From NCBI RefSeq assembly GCF_007004665.1, contig NZ_ML660058.1, positions 300,383 through 364,382 on the forward strand: a stretch of DNA of 64,000 nucleotides, given 5' to 3'. A program made the translations under genes and the position numbers. The notes under the pieces were generated by a model. It had not been told where the DNA came from, did no database searches, and saw nothing but the letters and a program-made list of their open reading frames with translations. Positions 63,627 to 64,000 of the stretch are shown one piece after another. Within the stretch, counting starts at the first letter, position 1; every line of letters begins with the position of its first letter. Source of the stretch: Denitrobaculum tricleocarpae (GTDB lineage Bacteria; Pseudomonadota; Alphaproteobacteria; Kiloniellales; Kiloniellaceae).

Positions 63627-63776
63627 TCATTTTCTTGCTGGACAGCCCGGAGCAGGGGGCCTATAACCCCGCTCGTCAGCGACGCAGACACTCCGGTGGA
63701 TCACGCGCTGGCCATCCAAAACGACGAGATTGTCCCAGGTGCACCTGGTAACGGTTGCACAGGGGGTTTCTTGTCG
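63627..63776 (-). pseudogene. possible remnant of an Fe(II)/2-oxoglutarate-type oxygenase C-terminus
   Basis: A 49-codon open stretch without a start codon context reads ...RCTWDNLVVLDGQRVIHRSV... and ends at TGA 63627-63629. The spacing W-D-N-x-V-V-x-D-x-x-R-V-x-H-R resembles the distal-His strand of TauD/gamma-butyrobetaine hydroxylase-like enzymes. A TAG (63777-63779) interrupts it upstream. It could be chance. Confidence 0.2.
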
Positions 63777-63876
63777 CTACTATCTTCGGCCTCACTTCAC
63801 CGTTTGATCGGTAGGTTGGGTTGTGACTTCGGGAAACTGAAGTTGCGCGGATCTTAGGCTCGTTCTGATGTCCGCC

Positions 63877-63888
63877 TGTTCTTTGACA
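63877..63888 (+). promoter_or_regulatory. boxA-like antitermination element, possible rRNA leader
   Basis: TGTTCTTTGACA matches the rrn boxA core (TGYTCTTTRACA) found in leaders and 16S-23S spacers. The following GAAGGGATGCG stretch is also reminiscent of alphaproteobacterial rrn spacers. If correct, a 16S or 23S gene begins just past the window end on the plus strand. Confidence 0.45.
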
Positions 63889-64000
63889 TAGTGAATATGA
63901 TTTGGAAGGGATGCGCGGTCGGCGGTCTGTGTGGGGTGGTATTGTCTCATATTTAGGGCCTATGCTTTGCGCATCTTGTGTTACACAACTATGCGTAAGA

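Larger units (their letters stand above)
63612..64000. other. 389-bp terminal region
   Basis: No intact gene is seen. It contains a short minus-strand oxygenase-like fragment (63627-63776), a perfect 14-bp palindrome CCAGGTGCACCTGG (63735-63748) and a boxA-like element (63877-63888). The last 100 bases may be an rRNA operon leader. Confidence 0.5.

Overview
The window is chromosomal DNA of a high-GC alphaproteobacterium. The gene mix suggests a Rhodospirillales or Kiloniellales-type organism: a DUF1489 protein, a fused MaeB malic enzyme, a leucine-catabolic liu cluster controlled by a MerR-type LiuR, two PEP-CTERM secreted proteins and many LysR regulators. This placement rests on gene content alone. 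I saw no tRNA, CRISPR array, transposase or prophage. The last 120 bases carry a boxA-like element that may lead into an rRNA operon just outside the window.

Layout. 1-5.6 kb: end of an ABC-F ATPase, a LysE-type exporter, a PRC-barrel protein with a strong terminator, DUF2177, an HD phosphohydrolase, a membrane hypothetical and a flavoprotein. 5.6-10.3 kb: a xylose-type ABC importer (xylF, xylH, xylG on the minus strand) divergent from a ROK regulator whose N-terminus lacks a normal start. 10.3-24.5 kb: mixed accessory metabolism, with an AAC(3)-I-like acetyltransferase, CPCC protein, secreted hydrolase divergent from a CGNR regulator, two PEP-CTERM genes sharing a 21-bp-spaced repeat, a damaged GST, an atypical carbamoyltransferase, SDR/LysR pairs, a PabB-PabC fusion and lipB. 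24.9-28.6 kb: maeB and mgtE. 28.7-30 kb: small unknown genes, two of them AT-rich. 30.4-39.9 kb: an arsR-acr3 arsenite module, regulators, an aldo-keto reductase, a membrane class III cyclase, a CBS-type histidine kinase, a TipA-like MerR regulator, and argP divergent from a LysE/ArgO exporter.

40.2-48.6 kb: eight tightly packed minus-strand genes. They encode a secreted low-complexity protein, an LpoB/CsgG-like lipoprotein, a membrane TPR protein, a membrane PEGA/SUMF1-like protein, a 54-residue membrane peptide, an ExbB/MotA-like channel and two paralogous proteins that join an ExbD-like transmembrane helix (F-L-D motif) to a von Willebrand A domain. I do not recognise this set as a named system. 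It looks like an ion-driven envelope machine and is my main candidate for undescribed biology.

48.9-51.1 kb: PPK2 polyphosphate kinase, a DUF123 protein and a DUF1801 protein. 51.1-63.0 kb: the leucine/isovalerate degradation cluster: liuR, a thioesterase, liuA, a second acyl-CoA dehydrogenase, an HCCA-isomerase-like protein, liuB, liuC, a potassium-channel protein, liuD and liuE. Near-identical palindromes lie before liuR and liuB. Together these genes take isovaleryl-CoA to acetoacetate and acetyl-CoA. 63.2-64 kb: a DUF1489 protein, then a gap with a possible oxygenase remnant and the boxA-like site.
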